From Flavobacteriaceae bacterium (lineage in GTDB: Bacteria; Bacteroidota; Bacteroidia; Flavobacteriales; Flavobacteriaceae), in contig SIHP01000002.1 of the NCBI GenBank assembly GCA_004762155.1, positions 372,001 to 436,000 on the forward strand: 64,000 bases of DNA. Reading direction: 5' to 3'. Positions 18,092-27,379 of the stretch are shown here, piece by piece. The notes beneath the pieces were generated by a model. The model was not told the origin of the DNA and made no database searches. It worked only from the letters and a program-made list of their open reading frames with translations. The position numbers and the translations under genes were made by a program. Each line of letters opens with the position of its first letter. Within the stretch, counting starts at the first letter, position 1.

Positions 18092-20041
18092 TTATATTAA
18101 AGTAGCATCTGTAATTATTTCTAATAATGCTGGACCATTGTGTGCTTTTAGTTTCTCTAAAGCTGGTATTAGCTCTTCTTTTTTTGTGACTCTAATTCCT
18201 AATGCACCACAGTTTTCTGCATATTTGGCAAAATTTGCATTGTGTAAAGATGTCTTCCAAACGTCTAATTCTGCTGCTTTTTGTTCTTTAGAAATCTTTC
18301 CTATTTCAGAGTTATTTAACAATACTTGTTTGATGTTCATATTGTATTTAACCAAGGTCATCATTTCCCCTAAATACTGCCCGAAGCCACCATCACCAGA
18401 AACTGACCAAATTGGTCTATCTTTTCCTTGTGCAGCCCAAGCTCCCATTGCCGCTGGCAATGAAAACCCTATAGACCCTAAATAACCAGACATTAAAACA
18501 GATTGGTTTTTAGGTTCAAAATAGCGCCCAAAAGAATAAGTGTTATTCCCAACATCTACTGCAATAACAGCATTGTCTGGTACAACTTTGTTCATGGCTT
18601 CAAAAACTGCTATAGAACTTAATCCTACTTCACTTTCGTCTTTTAATCGACTTGCTTTTTCTTCTTGCCAAATTACCCAACGTTCTGCAATTTCTGGACG
18701 CCTATCTACGGTATTCAATTTACCTTTAACTCCCTCTTCTATAATAGTTAAGGTTTCAGAAATTTCTCCCCAAAGTGCTGCATCAACTTTATGAAACTTA
18801 CTTAAAGCTGTTGGGTCGTAATCTACCTGAATTATTGGTTTTTTAGGTGTAATACCTGTATGATTAGAGAATGAAGCTCCAAAGACAAGTAATAAATCGC
18901 TTTCGTTCATAAACCAAGATGCAATTGGTGTTCCGCTTCGTCCTAATACACCACAACCTAGTTCATGATGGTCTGAAATTTGTCCTTTTGCTTTAAACGT
19001 TGTAATTACTGGACAGTTTATTTTTTCTGCAAACGCCGTAATTGCTTTCATATGAAAACGTGCACCATGACCAACAATAATAGCAGGCATTTTTGATTTT
19101 TTTAACATGTCTACTGCTTTTCCAACCATCTGCCTTGGTGGCGAAATGTTCATAGGTGTAATTCTACCCTCTGGTGTTTGTGCTTTTTCTCCTTCTGTTT
19201 TTGGCATAAAAGCCACTTCGTCTGGAAAAGTTATATGTGAAACATCTCTATTTAATATCGCACTTTTTATTGCTAAACTCATTAACTCACTATGTTTTGA
19301 GTTTTGTTGCACACTATGATTAAAGTTTGCTACGGTTTGAAACGCACCAACTAAATCTACTTCTTGAAAGGCGCCAGTTCCCATAACTTGTGTATTTACT
19401 TGCCCCGATAAAGCTAGCATAGGAGAGCGATCTACTTTAGCATCCCACATACCTGTAAACATATTAGTAGAGCCCGGCCCTGCAATACCGAAACAAACGG
19501 CTGGTTTTCCCATTAGTTTGCCATAAGCCGAAGCTGCAAAAGCTGCTGCGCCTTCATGACGAATACCAAAAAATCGAAATTTATCTTGTTGCTCTAATCG
19601 CATCATAGCATCGGCAACCGCTAGATTAGAATGTCCTACCATTCCGAAGCCAGTATCAATTCCCCAATTTACCATCGTCTGCATCATAACATCAGAAATA
19701 GTGTCTAGATGTGCTTCTTCTTCTAGTATACCCACAAAAATCTCATCACCTTCTTCTTTTACATCAAAGGTTTTTACTCCGTCATCAAAACCACCTGGTG
19801 GCATTCCAGAACATGGATCGAAATCCCAACCGTGCCAAGGACAACGTAACATTCCGTTTTCAATAGAACCTTCGCCTAATGGACCTCCTTGATGTGGGCA
19901 TTTATTATCTAACGCAGAAAACTTACCATCAAAATGTGTTAAGCAAATCCCTTGATGACCTGCGGTTACAGTTTGTACACGACCTTCAGGTAATGTTTTT
20001 TTATCCTTTAGTACGCTGTACCATTTTGTTGTTTTCTCCAT
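18092..20041 (-). CDS. Rieske-TPP fusion: pyruvate-oxidase-like thiamin enzyme
   Basis: A 649-residue fusion. Residues 1-105 are a complete Rieske [2Fe-2S] domain: CPH (Cys48, His50) and CPWHGW (Cys67, His70). The rest is a full thiamin-diphosphate enzyme of the AHAS/pyruvate-oxidase superfamily: the catalytic Glu in RHEGAAAFAAS (near 162), a central FAD/DHS-like domain with GHGARF, and the TPP-Mg site GDGGFGQYLG ending at LLNN. PoxB-type enzymes decarboxylate pyruvate and pass electrons to quinone or O2; here the Rieske centre could be an internal acceptor or donor. It sits between DUF2721 and YHS genes. Fold calls are strong, the substrate unknown. Confidence 0.92.
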   Translation of the reverse strand: MEKTTKWYSVLKDKKTLPEGRVQTVTAGHQGICLTHFDGKFSALDNKCPHQGGPLGEGSIENGMLRCPWHGWDFDPCSGMPPGGFDDGVKTFDVKEEGDEIFVGILEEEAHLDTISDVMMQTMVNWGIDTGFGMVGHSNLAVADAMMRLEQQDKFRFFGIRHEGAAAFAASAYGKLMGKPAVCFGIAGPGSTNMFTGMWDAKVDRSPMLALSGQVNTQVMGTGAFQEVDLVGAFQTVANFNHSVQQNSKHSELMSLAIKSAILNRDVSHITFPDEVAFMPKTEGEKAQTPEGRITPMNISPPRQMVGKAVDMLKKSKMPAIIVGHGARFHMKAITAFAEKINCPVITTFKAKGQISDHHELGCGVLGRSGTPIASWFMNESDLLLVFGASFSNHTGITPKKPIIQVDYDPTALSKFHKVDAALWGEISETLTIIEEGVKGKLNTVDRRPEIAERWVIWQEEKASRLKDESEVGLSSIAVFEAMNKVVPDNAVIAVDVGNNTYSFGRYFEPKNQSVLMSGYLGSIGFSLPAAMGAWAAQGKDRPIWSVSGDGGFGQYLGEMMTLVKYNMNIKQVLLNNSEIGKISKEQKAAELDVWKTSLHNANFAKYAENCGALGIRVTKKEELIPALEKLKAHNGPALLEIITDATLI

Positions 20042-20054
20042 AATATTTTCAGAT

Positions 20055-20426
20055 TTAATCTAGCTTGTTTTTAAATTGATTTTGACGAATTGTTACTGCT
20101 CTAAATGAATAAATTACCAAAGAGAAAAGTCCGATGAGGGCAGAGATTATTGCCAAAATACTTATATATAATGATGCTTTTTCTATGGTGTATAAACCAT
20201 TGAGTACAGCAGAAATCAGTAATAATGCTACAGAAACATAAAAAAATACCATTGCCGTATTAAGCAACTTCAATTGTTTTAATTTTCGCGTGATGATTGT
20301 TTTCTCTTTAGAATGTTCAATCATTGCACTTATTTCATTACTTAATGTTACCATTAGGTTTGAGGTTGAAAGAATAAGTAAGCCTAAGCCCGGCACAATT
20401 GTAATAGGTAAATACCAGTTTTCCAT
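20055..20426 (-). CDS. DUF2721 family membrane protein
   Basis: A 123-residue membrane protein with three hydrophobic helices (about 5-28, 50-75, 85-110). LLILSTSNLMVTLSNEIS followed by a Lys/Arg-rich cytoplasmic loop (RKLKQLKLLN) is typical of DUF2721. The family has no established function. It is tightly embedded between the glutaredoxin-TrxR gene (4-base gap) and the Rieske-TPP gene (13-base gap), so it may supply a membrane anchor or partner for these redox enzymes; that is inference. Confidence 0.75.
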   Translation of the reverse strand: MENWYLPITIVPGLGLLILSTSNLMVTLSNEISAMIEHSKEKTIITRKLKQLKLLNTAMVFFYVSVALLLISAVLNGLYTIEKASLYISILAIISALIGLFSLVIYSFRAVTIRQNQFKNKLD

Positions 20427-20430
20427 TATA

Positions 20431-21837
20431 TTATTTTAAATGATTACGTACACCGTAGCTTGCCAACACGCCTTCTCCTGTAGCAGCAGCTACCTGTGCG
20501 ATTGCACCTTCTCGGCAATCACCAGCAGCAAAAACACCTGACACATTAGTTTCGCCTAATCCAGTTGTGGTAATAAAGCCTCTTTCGTTTAATGTAATAG
20601 TATCTTTTACACTCGCTGTATTCGGAATCAATCCTATAAAAATGAAAGCTCCATCTGCTGTTAATTCTTCTGTTTTCCCAGTAAGTTTATCTTTTACTTC
20701 TAATCCTTTGAAATTACCATTTTCATCTTTAGTAAAACCTAAAGAATCTTTATTTAGGTGAGTTTCAATATTTTTTATGGATGGTAACTTTTCAATATAT
20801 GTTTCAGAAGCAGAAAATACTGAACTACGATTTACAATAGTTACTTTTTTACAGAAACCGGCTAAGAAAACACCTTCTTCTAAGGCACTATTTCCACCAC
20901 CTATTACAAGTACTTCTTTATCTCTATAAAAAGCACCATCACAAGTTGCACAAAAATGAATACCAGCTCCAATTAAATCTTCTTCGTTAGCAATGCCTAA
21001 TTTTCGATAAGTAGAACCTAAAGCTAATACTACAGATTTACTTTGGTATTCACCCATATTAGACTCTATTTGAAATAAATTCCCGTTTTTAGAAATACTT
21101 TTTACTTCAACACCTGTTTCAATTGTTGCTCCGTATACTTTGGCTTGTTCTGCCATTCGTTGCATTAATTTTGGGCCAGAAATATCTGTAAAACCAGGAT
21201 AGTTTTCTATTTTTTGAGTTAAAAAGGCATTACCACCAATATTCTTTTTTTCAAGAATTAAAGAACTAAAACGATCTCTTTGAATATAAATAGAAGCTGT
21301 TAATCCTGCTGCTCCAGCACCTACAATAATACTATCATAAACCTTTTTTTCAGAATCTTCACCAATATTTAATACCTCTTTTAAAATAGAATTATCTGGA
21401 TTGGTATAACTTTTATCTCCAATAAAAAAGGTAGGAATAATACGTTTTCCATTGTTAATTTCTTCGACCTTTTCTGCTGCCCAGGTATATTTATCAACTT
21501 CTATGTATTGAAAGTTAATTTTATTGTCTTGTAAGTAGCTTTTTGCACGTTGACAATCTGGACACCAGTCTGCTCCATATAAAATAACGCGTCCTTGAGA
21601 ATTAATACCTAATACATTTGCTAATACACTATTATCTGGATTGGTATGTGGTTTTTCATTAATAATAACCGTTGGTATAATACGTTTCCCTTTATTGATA
21701 CTTTCTACTCGTGCAGTTGCGTCTTTGTCTAAATCAACGTCAATAAAATTGAAATCAACTCCATTATCTTTTAAATATGCTTTGGCTCTTTGGCAGTCTG
21801 GACACCAATCTGCGCCATAAAAATCTATTGTATTCAT
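20431..21837 (-). CDS. Tandem glutaredoxin-thioredoxin reductase fusion
   Basis: A 468-residue flavoprotein. Two consecutive glutaredoxin-like domains, each starting YGADWCPDCQRAK (CxxC at 12-15 and 92-95) and each containing GKRIIPT followed by a TNPDNS segment, occupy residues 1-155. A complete thioredoxin-reductase module follows: FAD-binding IVGAGAAGL near 177, the active-site CATC in HFCATCDGAFY near 293, NADPH-binding VIGGGNSALEEG near 313, and FAAGDCR near 440. Electrons probably run NADPH to FAD to CATC to the attached glutaredoxins. The two domains are close duplicates. The gene is 5 bases after the Rieske-GltS gene, so the two are surely cotranscribed. Confidence 0.93.
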   Translation of the reverse strand: MNTIDFYGADWCPDCQRAKAYLKDNGVDFNFIDVDLDKDATARVESINKGKRIIPTVIINEKPHTNPDNSVLANVLGINSQGRVILYGADWCPDCQRAKSYLQDNKINFQYIEVDKYTWAAEKVEEINNGKRIIPTFFIGDKSYTNPDNSILKEVLNIGEDSEKKVYDSIIVGAGAAGLTASIYIQRDRFSSLILEKKNIGGNAFLTQKIENYPGFTDISGPKLMQRMAEQAKVYGATIETGVEVKSISKNGNLFQIESNMGEYQSKSVVLALGSTYRKLGIANEEDLIGAGIHFCATCDGAFYRDKEVLVIGGGNSALEEGVFLAGFCKKVTIVNRSSVFSASETYIEKLPSIKNIETHLNKDSLGFTKDENGNFKGLEVKDKLTGKTEELTADGAFIFIGLIPNTASVKDTITLNERGFITTTGLGETNVSGVFAAGDCREGAIAQVAAATGEGVLASYGVRNHLK

Positions 21838-21842
21838 CTTTT

Positions 21843-23453
21843 TTATTTTAATCCTGCGTAATTAATTCCTGTTAAATGATGCATGTCTCTATCAAAAGTT
21901 GATAAATCATTATGGTTAAATTTCGTCACATCGTCATAACCACAAGAACGTGCTACAACTTTAATTAAATCGTTAGTTGCTTCAAAAAAGTTTTTTAATT
22001 GTTGTGCTGAAGACTCGATGATTAAACGACTACGAAGCGATTCTTTTTGTGTTGCAATACCTACAGGACAATTATTAGACCCACAAGCACGCATACCTAA
22101 ACAACCAATAGCTTGTAACGCAGAATTAGATACTGCAATAGCATCTGCACCTAACATCATTGCTTTTGAAAAATCTTCTGCAACACGTAAACCTCCAGTA
22201 ATTACTAAAGTAACATCTTTAGCTCCCACTTTATCCATATATGCTCTTGCTCTTGCTAATGCAGGAATAGTTGGAATATTAATATGATCTCTTAAAATGG
22301 TTGGTGCAGAACCTGTTCCACCACCTCTACCATCAAGAATTATATAATCTACACCTACATCCAATGCAAACTGAATATCTTTTTCAATATGACTAGCCGC
22401 AATTTTAAATCCTATAGGGATTCCTCCTGTACGTTCTCTTATTTTTTCTGAAAAATCTTTAAAATCTTGTACTGAATGAAAGTTTGGATTTGCTGCTGGT
22501 GAAATAGCTGTTTCTCCTTGTTTTAAACCTCTAACTTCTGCAATTTCTTTACTTACTTTACTTCCTGGTAAGTGTCCACCAGTTCCTGTTTTTGCACCTT
22601 GTCCACCTTTAAAGTGGAAAGCTTGTACATTATCTAATTTATCCCAAGAAAAACCAAATTGCGCAGATGCTAATTCGTAAAAGTATTTTGAATTGCTAGC
22701 TTGTTCTTCAGGTAACATTCCACCTTCTCCAGAACAAATTCCTGTTCCTGCTAATTGTGCACCTCTACTTAATGCTATTTTAGCTTCACGAGATAAAGCA
22801 CCAAAACTCATATCACTTACAAACAAAGGCATGTCAAGTTCTAACGGTTTTTTTGCTTTTGGACCAATAACAACTTTAGTAGCAACCTCTTCGTGGTCTA
22901 ACAAAGGTCTTGATGCTAATTGAGCCGGTAAAAACTGAATGTCATTCCATTTAGGAAGTATGTTTCTATCCACTCCCATAGAAGCTGAAAATCCGTGATG
23001 ACCTATATTCTTTAAACCATTCTTTGCTAATTCTTTTATATAGCCAGTATAAGGTTCTGTTTCTTCTGGATGCGTATCTGCGTAAGCCCCTAAATACTCA
23101 TCTCTATTAAATGGTTGCGGACTGTTGACTAAAAAAGCATCAATTTCAAATTCATCAACGATTAAATCGTCTCCTTCAACTTTCGTAGAAAACTTATGTA
23201 ATACTTCTTTATTATTATATTCAGAAACACCAGAATCTACTCTGTAATCCCAACCGTGAACACCACAAATAAGATTGTCTCCGTCTACATGACCGTCTGA
23301 CATTAATGCACCTCTATGCAAACACCTTCCGTAAAGAACAGAAATGTCTTCGTCAAACTTTACGATTACTAAATCTAAACCATTTATGAGTGCGTGTTCT
23401 GGTTGTTTATTTTCTAATGTACTAACTTGGGCAATTACCACTGGTTTTTTCAT
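21843..23453 (-). CDS. Rieske-glutamate synthase-domain fusion (FMN protein)
   Basis: A 536-residue fusion. Residues 1-105 are a Rieske domain with CLHRG (Cys44, His46) and CGVHGW (Cys63, His66). The remainder is the FMN-binding glutamate-synthase-type TIM barrel: GEGGMLPEE, FKGGQGAKTGTGGHLPG, DGRGGGTGSAP and the cluster cysteines in CLGMRACGSNNCP, which bind a [3Fe-4S] centre. The glutaminase domain of true GltB is absent, so ammonia transfer from glutamine is not expected; related stand-alone proteins have uncertain substrates. ATG 23453 is chosen because the next M upstream (23492) would overlap the preceding gene and lies outside the homologous part. Confidence 0.9.
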   Translation of the reverse strand: MKKPVVIAQVSTLENKQPEHALINGLDLVIVKFDEDISVLYGRCLHRGALMSDGHVDGDNLICGVHGWDYRVDSGVSEYNNKEVLHKFSTKVEGDDLIVDEFEIDAFLVNSPQPFNRDEYLGAYADTHPEETEPYTGYIKELAKNGLKNIGHHGFSASMGVDRNILPKWNDIQFLPAQLASRPLLDHEEVATKVVIGPKAKKPLELDMPLFVSDMSFGALSREAKIALSRGAQLAGTGICSGEGGMLPEEQASNSKYFYELASAQFGFSWDKLDNVQAFHFKGGQGAKTGTGGHLPGSKVSKEIAEVRGLKQGETAISPAANPNFHSVQDFKDFSEKIRERTGGIPIGFKIAASHIEKDIQFALDVGVDYIILDGRGGGTGSAPTILRDHINIPTIPALARARAYMDKVGAKDVTLVITGGLRVAEDFSKAMMLGADAIAVSNSALQAIGCLGMRACGSNNCPVGIATQKESLRSRLIIESSAQQLKNFFEATNDLIKVVARSCGYDDVTKFNHNDLSTFDRDMHHLTGINYAGLK

Positions 23454-23481
23454 ATAAGTATTTTCTAATTTTATTATTAAT

Positions 23482-26400
23482 TTAAAAGGCAAATCCTAAA
23501 GTGAAATTAATTCTTCCACCATCGCTACTGTTATAGTAACCTAAATTAGCAGTAAACAGTTCTAAACCACTAATCCAGAAAGAACCACCAACACTATTAT
23601 GCCATTTATCTGAAATATCATTTTCTTCCCAAACTCTTCCATAATCAAAACCACCTGTTACACCGTATTTAAAGGGAATAATACTGGTTTTAAATTTACC
23701 TAAAATCAATCTTAAATCGGTGTTTTGATACACTGCATATTTACCAACAAAACGTTCTTTTCTAAAACCACGTAAACTATGATTACCTCCTAATTGTGCT
23801 CCGTGATAAAATTCGAAATTATCTCCTAAAATTGCTACACCACCTAATTTTGTAGCAAATACTAAACTGCTACTTTTATTTAATTTATGATCTATTGCAA
23901 AATGCGATTTGATATATCCAAATTTATTATCAATATTACCACTACTTATATTTGTTTTGTAACCTGATGTAATACTGACGTCTAAACCTAAAGTTGGGTA
24001 AGCAAGATCATTTTTGTTTTTGTAATTATAATTAACTTCTGCACCTCCATAAGTTTGTTTTTCAAAAACGCTTGTGTTTAAAGGTAAAGAATTAATGAAT
24101 CTATTTGCTTTTTTTTCTACTTCAAAAGATTCTATTAGTGGTTTAAAATAAAATGAACCACCATCTCTTCCTCTCCAAACTAATGAGATAGCTGCACTCC
24201 ATTCTTTAATGCTTACACGATTAAAGTCTAAATCAACTACGTCTTTGTCATAAATAGTTTCGTTTCCAAAACCAAAAAAGTTTTGAGCAAAATTTGGACT
24301 TGTATATTTTCCTTCAACAGCAAAATTCCAATTATGAAAAATATTTGAAAACTCGCCTCTATAAGAAGCATCATAACCTGAATTACCTGTATAATAGGAG
24401 GCACTTATAGAATGTTTTGTAGTAAACGGATTACGCTGCATACCAAAAGTTGTAAAGGTATTTAAGAAACCTATTTGAAAACCATCATCTGGATTTAGGC
24501 CCACAATTGGTAAAAATGCGTTCACATTATATTTACGTTTTTTATGGTCATAAGTATTTATTTCATAATCGTCTACCAACCACTTTTTTGATTTTTTATT
24601 TGTAATCGTATTTTCTTTTCCTTTGAAATCGTAAATCTTAATTTTTTTTGTGTTTTTAAAGTTATAGGTGTCATTTTTCTTTCCTCCAACAACTTTAATA
24701 GTAATTAAATCATCGCCTTCTCCAGTTACATTAAAAGTGTCTTTACCATCCAAACCATAAATCCAAATTTCTTTGGTTTCTTCTTTTGTAAATGTTCTAT
24801 TAAATACGCCAAGATCTTTTCTATGAATATCTATAGTTGTTTTTCCATTAGGATGACGTATTATCTCAAACTTATCTGATTTTTGAGTTCCTGTTATTAC
24901 TTCGTGCTTATTTAAGAATAAGTAATATTTACGAGCAATGTCTACAATATTTCCACGTCTTCCTTTTAGTTTTCTTTTAATTTCTTCAATTGTTTTACCT
25001 TTCATTTCTTCTGGTAAATTTTCAAATGCTTTTTCTATTACTTCATCTGTAATACCTGTTTGTAGTGTCTTTGCTTCTCTTTCCCAATCTTTCCAATTAG
25101 ATTGATTGATAAAAGTCATATCTAAAGGATAAGGTTCAAAACTAAACCATTCTGGACTTGGTAATTCGTCGTCAAAAGATTGCATCATACCTACACTTGG
25201 AACTGCATAGCGTAAAAATGCTAATAAAGTTCCATCGAAAATAGAGAATGCTTGATCTCTATCTCTTGGAATAGGTTTACATATTTCTGTACCATCAGCA
25301 TTTTTAAAAAGCGCCCATCTCCATTGGTCTCCATGTCTATCCCAATCACCAATAAGCATATCAAATAGTCTTGCTCTAATGTATGATGGTTCGTCTACAA
25401 TTGCTTTACCTGTTTTATTTATTTCTTTTAATACATCATTTGTACTTAAAATTTTCTTTGGTTTCCCAAAACTTGCCAAATCTTTATGACCCGATTCTAC
25501 TCGTTCTTCAATAATATAAAGTTCATCACCATACTCATCATTATACACACCCAAATGTTCTTGTTTAGGAATATAATACAACGTAGGATTGGTGTGGTAA
25601 ATATCTACTGCATCTGCTAAAGTTCCTACAGTATTTGGTGTATAAGGATGTGCAGTTGTATAAAAATCCAATAAAAAGCTATCTGCAAAACTATCTTCTA
25701 ATTCTTCTTCTACATATTGATCTTGAAATGCGGTAGACTGCAAAAATTTAATAGAACTTTTTCGTAATGCTCTCATTACATATTGCTTACCGTATTTATC
25801 TTCTAATCGAAGTGATTTAGATTGATGACCACCACCACGTCTAATTGGTGTTAATCCTCCTTTTAAAGTGTCTATAAAAACAACTGGTGCTTTTACATCT
25901 TTACTATAATATTCTCTGTAATGAGTTCCTAAAAACCCTTTATAAATTTTTTTGATTTTAGTTTCTTCTTTTGAATATATTGATGAACTAAATGTTTTGC
26001 CAAAACTACTTTTATCTTTAAAATTTGTAAATACTTCTTTAGTTACTGGAGTAATAATTTTTGTTGTATAAGGTTTTGCTATTCCTTGAAAAGTTACACT
26101 TACTGCACCTCCTTTAAAAAAATCTATACGAGCATAACCATTTTCTTTTGACGCAAATTGGTTATCTCTTTTTATAGTTGCTTTTTCTGTTTTACCAGAA
26201 GCACCACTTATAATTTGTGAAATACCATATTGATTAATGTATTGTAAGTTTTTATCGTGTCCGGAAACAAAAAATATATTTTCATTTTGTCTCACTAAAG
26301 TTATTAAACGATTTCTGAATTTCCTGTTTTGTTTGTTTTGAAAATCATTTAAAGAGATACCACCAGTTTTAGATAACAATCCTTCTTTTGTGTTAGAAAA

Positions 26401-26997
26401 AATAGGATGATGCATTGCTACCATTACGGTTTTTCCTTGCGATTTTTTAAGCATACTCTCAAACTCCAAGAAAAATTGTGTCCTATTTTTAATATCACAA
26501 TTCTCATTAAGATAAATATGGTTATTCCAATCTTCGAGATACCATTGCGAATCTATAGTAATTAAAACCACATTATCAGTAATATCATTCTTTTTAATTG
26601 GGCAACCTTTATCCGGATAAAACTTGGCATTACTATCTTTTTGAATAAATTTCTCTAAATCTCTTACACCTCTAAATCCGTTATTAGCCCATTCATTATG
26701 TCCTGGGGTAAAAACAACTTTACCATTAAATGATTTTAAGACGTTTAATTGAGATGCCAAGTTCGTTTTTGCCTCTTTTGAAAAACCTTCTTTTGAAACC
26801 ACATTACCTAAAATAATTAATTCAGAATTCTTTAAAGATTTTGCTTCTTCATTAATTTTAGATAGTACAGCATAATTATCTGTTGTACCAGTATTTGCTG
26901 TAACAAAAATAGATGTTTCTAATTGTTGAGCAGTTGTTAAAAAGCTAACAAATAATAATGCACTTAATATAGTATTTGATAGTTTAAAAATTTTCAT
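23482..26997 (-). CDS. Phosphoesterase-like, kinase-like, outer-membrane-barrel protein
   Basis: A 1171-residue exported protein (signal peptide 1-23). Residues about 28-310 have a calcineurin-like phosphoesterase layout with PGHNEW (near 98), MHHPIF (near 195) and SGHDKN (near 245). However the usual GD and LGDN metal-ligand motifs read TANTG and LGNVV, so the metal site looks degenerate. Residues about 380-600 contain RRGGGHQSKSLRL, GKQYVMRALRKS, GDWDRHGDQW and PRDRDQAFS, reminiscent of a FAM20/HipA-type kinase core. Residues about 820-1171 are beta-strand repeats ending GRINFTLGFAF, a BamA/TamA-like barrel. It overlaps the upstream gene by 14 bases. The function is unknown. Confidence 0.8.
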   Translation of the reverse strand: MKIFKLSNTILSALLFVSFLTTAQQLETSIFVTANTGTTDNYAVLSKINEEAKSLKNSELIILGNVVSKEGFSKEAKTNLASQLNVLKSFNGKVVFTPGHNEWANNGFRGVRDLEKFIQKDSNAKFYPDKGCPIKKNDITDNVVLITIDSQWYLEDWNNHIYLNENCDIKNRTQFFLEFESMLKKSQGKTVMVAMHHPIFSNTKEGLLSKTGGISLNDFQNKQNRKFRNRLITLVRQNENIFFVSGHDKNLQYINQYGISQIISGASGKTEKATIKRDNQFASKENGYARIDFFKGGAVSVTFQGIAKPYTTKIITPVTKEVFTNFKDKSSFGKTFSSSIYSKEETKIKKIYKGFLGTHYREYYSKDVKAPVVFIDTLKGGLTPIRRGGGHQSKSLRLEDKYGKQYVMRALRKSSIKFLQSTAFQDQYVEEELEDSFADSFLLDFYTTAHPYTPNTVGTLADAVDIYHTNPTLYYIPKQEHLGVYNDEYGDELYIIEERVESGHKDLASFGKPKKILSTNDVLKEINKTGKAIVDEPSYIRARLFDMLIGDWDRHGDQWRWALFKNADGTEICKPIPRDRDQAFSIFDGTLLAFLRYAVPSVGMMQSFDDELPSPEWFSFEPYPLDMTFINQSNWKDWEREAKTLQTGITDEVIEKAFENLPEEMKGKTIEEIKRKLKGRRGNIVDIARKYYLFLNKHEVITGTQKSDKFEIIRHPNGKTTIDIHRKDLGVFNRTFTKEETKEIWIYGLDGKDTFNVTGEGDDLITIKVVGGKKNDTYNFKNTKKIKIYDFKGKENTITNKKSKKWLVDDYEINTYDHKKRKYNVNAFLPIVGLNPDDGFQIGFLNTFTTFGMQRNPFTTKHSISASYYTGNSGYDASYRGEFSNIFHNWNFAVEGKYTSPNFAQNFFGFGNETIYDKDVVDLDFNRVSIKEWSAAISLVWRGRDGGSFYFKPLIESFEVEKKANRFINSLPLNTSVFEKQTYGGAEVNYNYKNKNDLAYPTLGLDVSITSGYKTNISSGNIDNKFGYIKSHFAIDHKLNKSSSLVFATKLGGVAILGDNFEFYHGAQLGGNHSLRGFRKERFVGKYAVYQNTDLRLILGKFKTSIIPFKYGVTGGFDYGRVWEENDISDKWHNSVGGSFWISGLELFTANLGYYNSSDGGRINFTLGFAF

Positions 26998-27379
26998 AAT
27001 TATTTCTGTTTTTTAATTTTTGATGGTATATTTTTAAAATAATTAAACTACTAAACAACAATAAAGAATAGTAGCACATTGGTGTTCCTGAAGTTGTTTT
27101 GGGGCATTCTGCATTTCCTGTAAATTGCATAATAGAAGCCACTAAAGCGATGCTACCTGCTAATCCTGTAAATAAAAAGTACAAGACGTTCCATTTTTTT
27201 AAGAGATGCGCTATAAGTGGAACAACAAAACAGATTAAAATAACAAGACACATTGGTATGTGCATTATTTTGGGGCAACCTTCTCCTGTTTTAAATTCCT
27301 CGATTACTAATCCTCCAGCACCAAACAATCCTATAATTAGGATTACCCAAATGCTGTAATATGTGATACTATTTGACAT
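26984..27379 (-). CDS. Small four-helix membrane protein with Cys-Pro motifs
   Basis: A 131-residue membrane protein with four hydrophobic segments (about 8-28, 40-62, 66-88, 102-118). Paired cysteines lie at helix ends: GEGCPKIMHIPMC and NAECPKTTSGTPMC, an internal near-repeat suggesting two duplicated two-helix halves. Such C-x(9-10)-C pairs facing the periplasm could form disulfides, as in MauE- or VKOR-like small redox membrane proteins, but no firm family is recognised. It overlaps both neighbours (1 and 14 bases), indicating translational coupling with the zinc-ribbon gene and the giant phosphoesterase-barrel gene. Confidence 0.75.
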   Translation of the reverse strand: MSNSITYYSIWVILIIGLFGAGGLVIEEFKTGEGCPKIMHIPMCLVILICFVVPLIAHLLKKWNVLYFLFTGLAGSIALVASIMQFTGNAECPKTTSGTPMCYYSLLLFSSLIILKIYHQKLKNRNNYENF

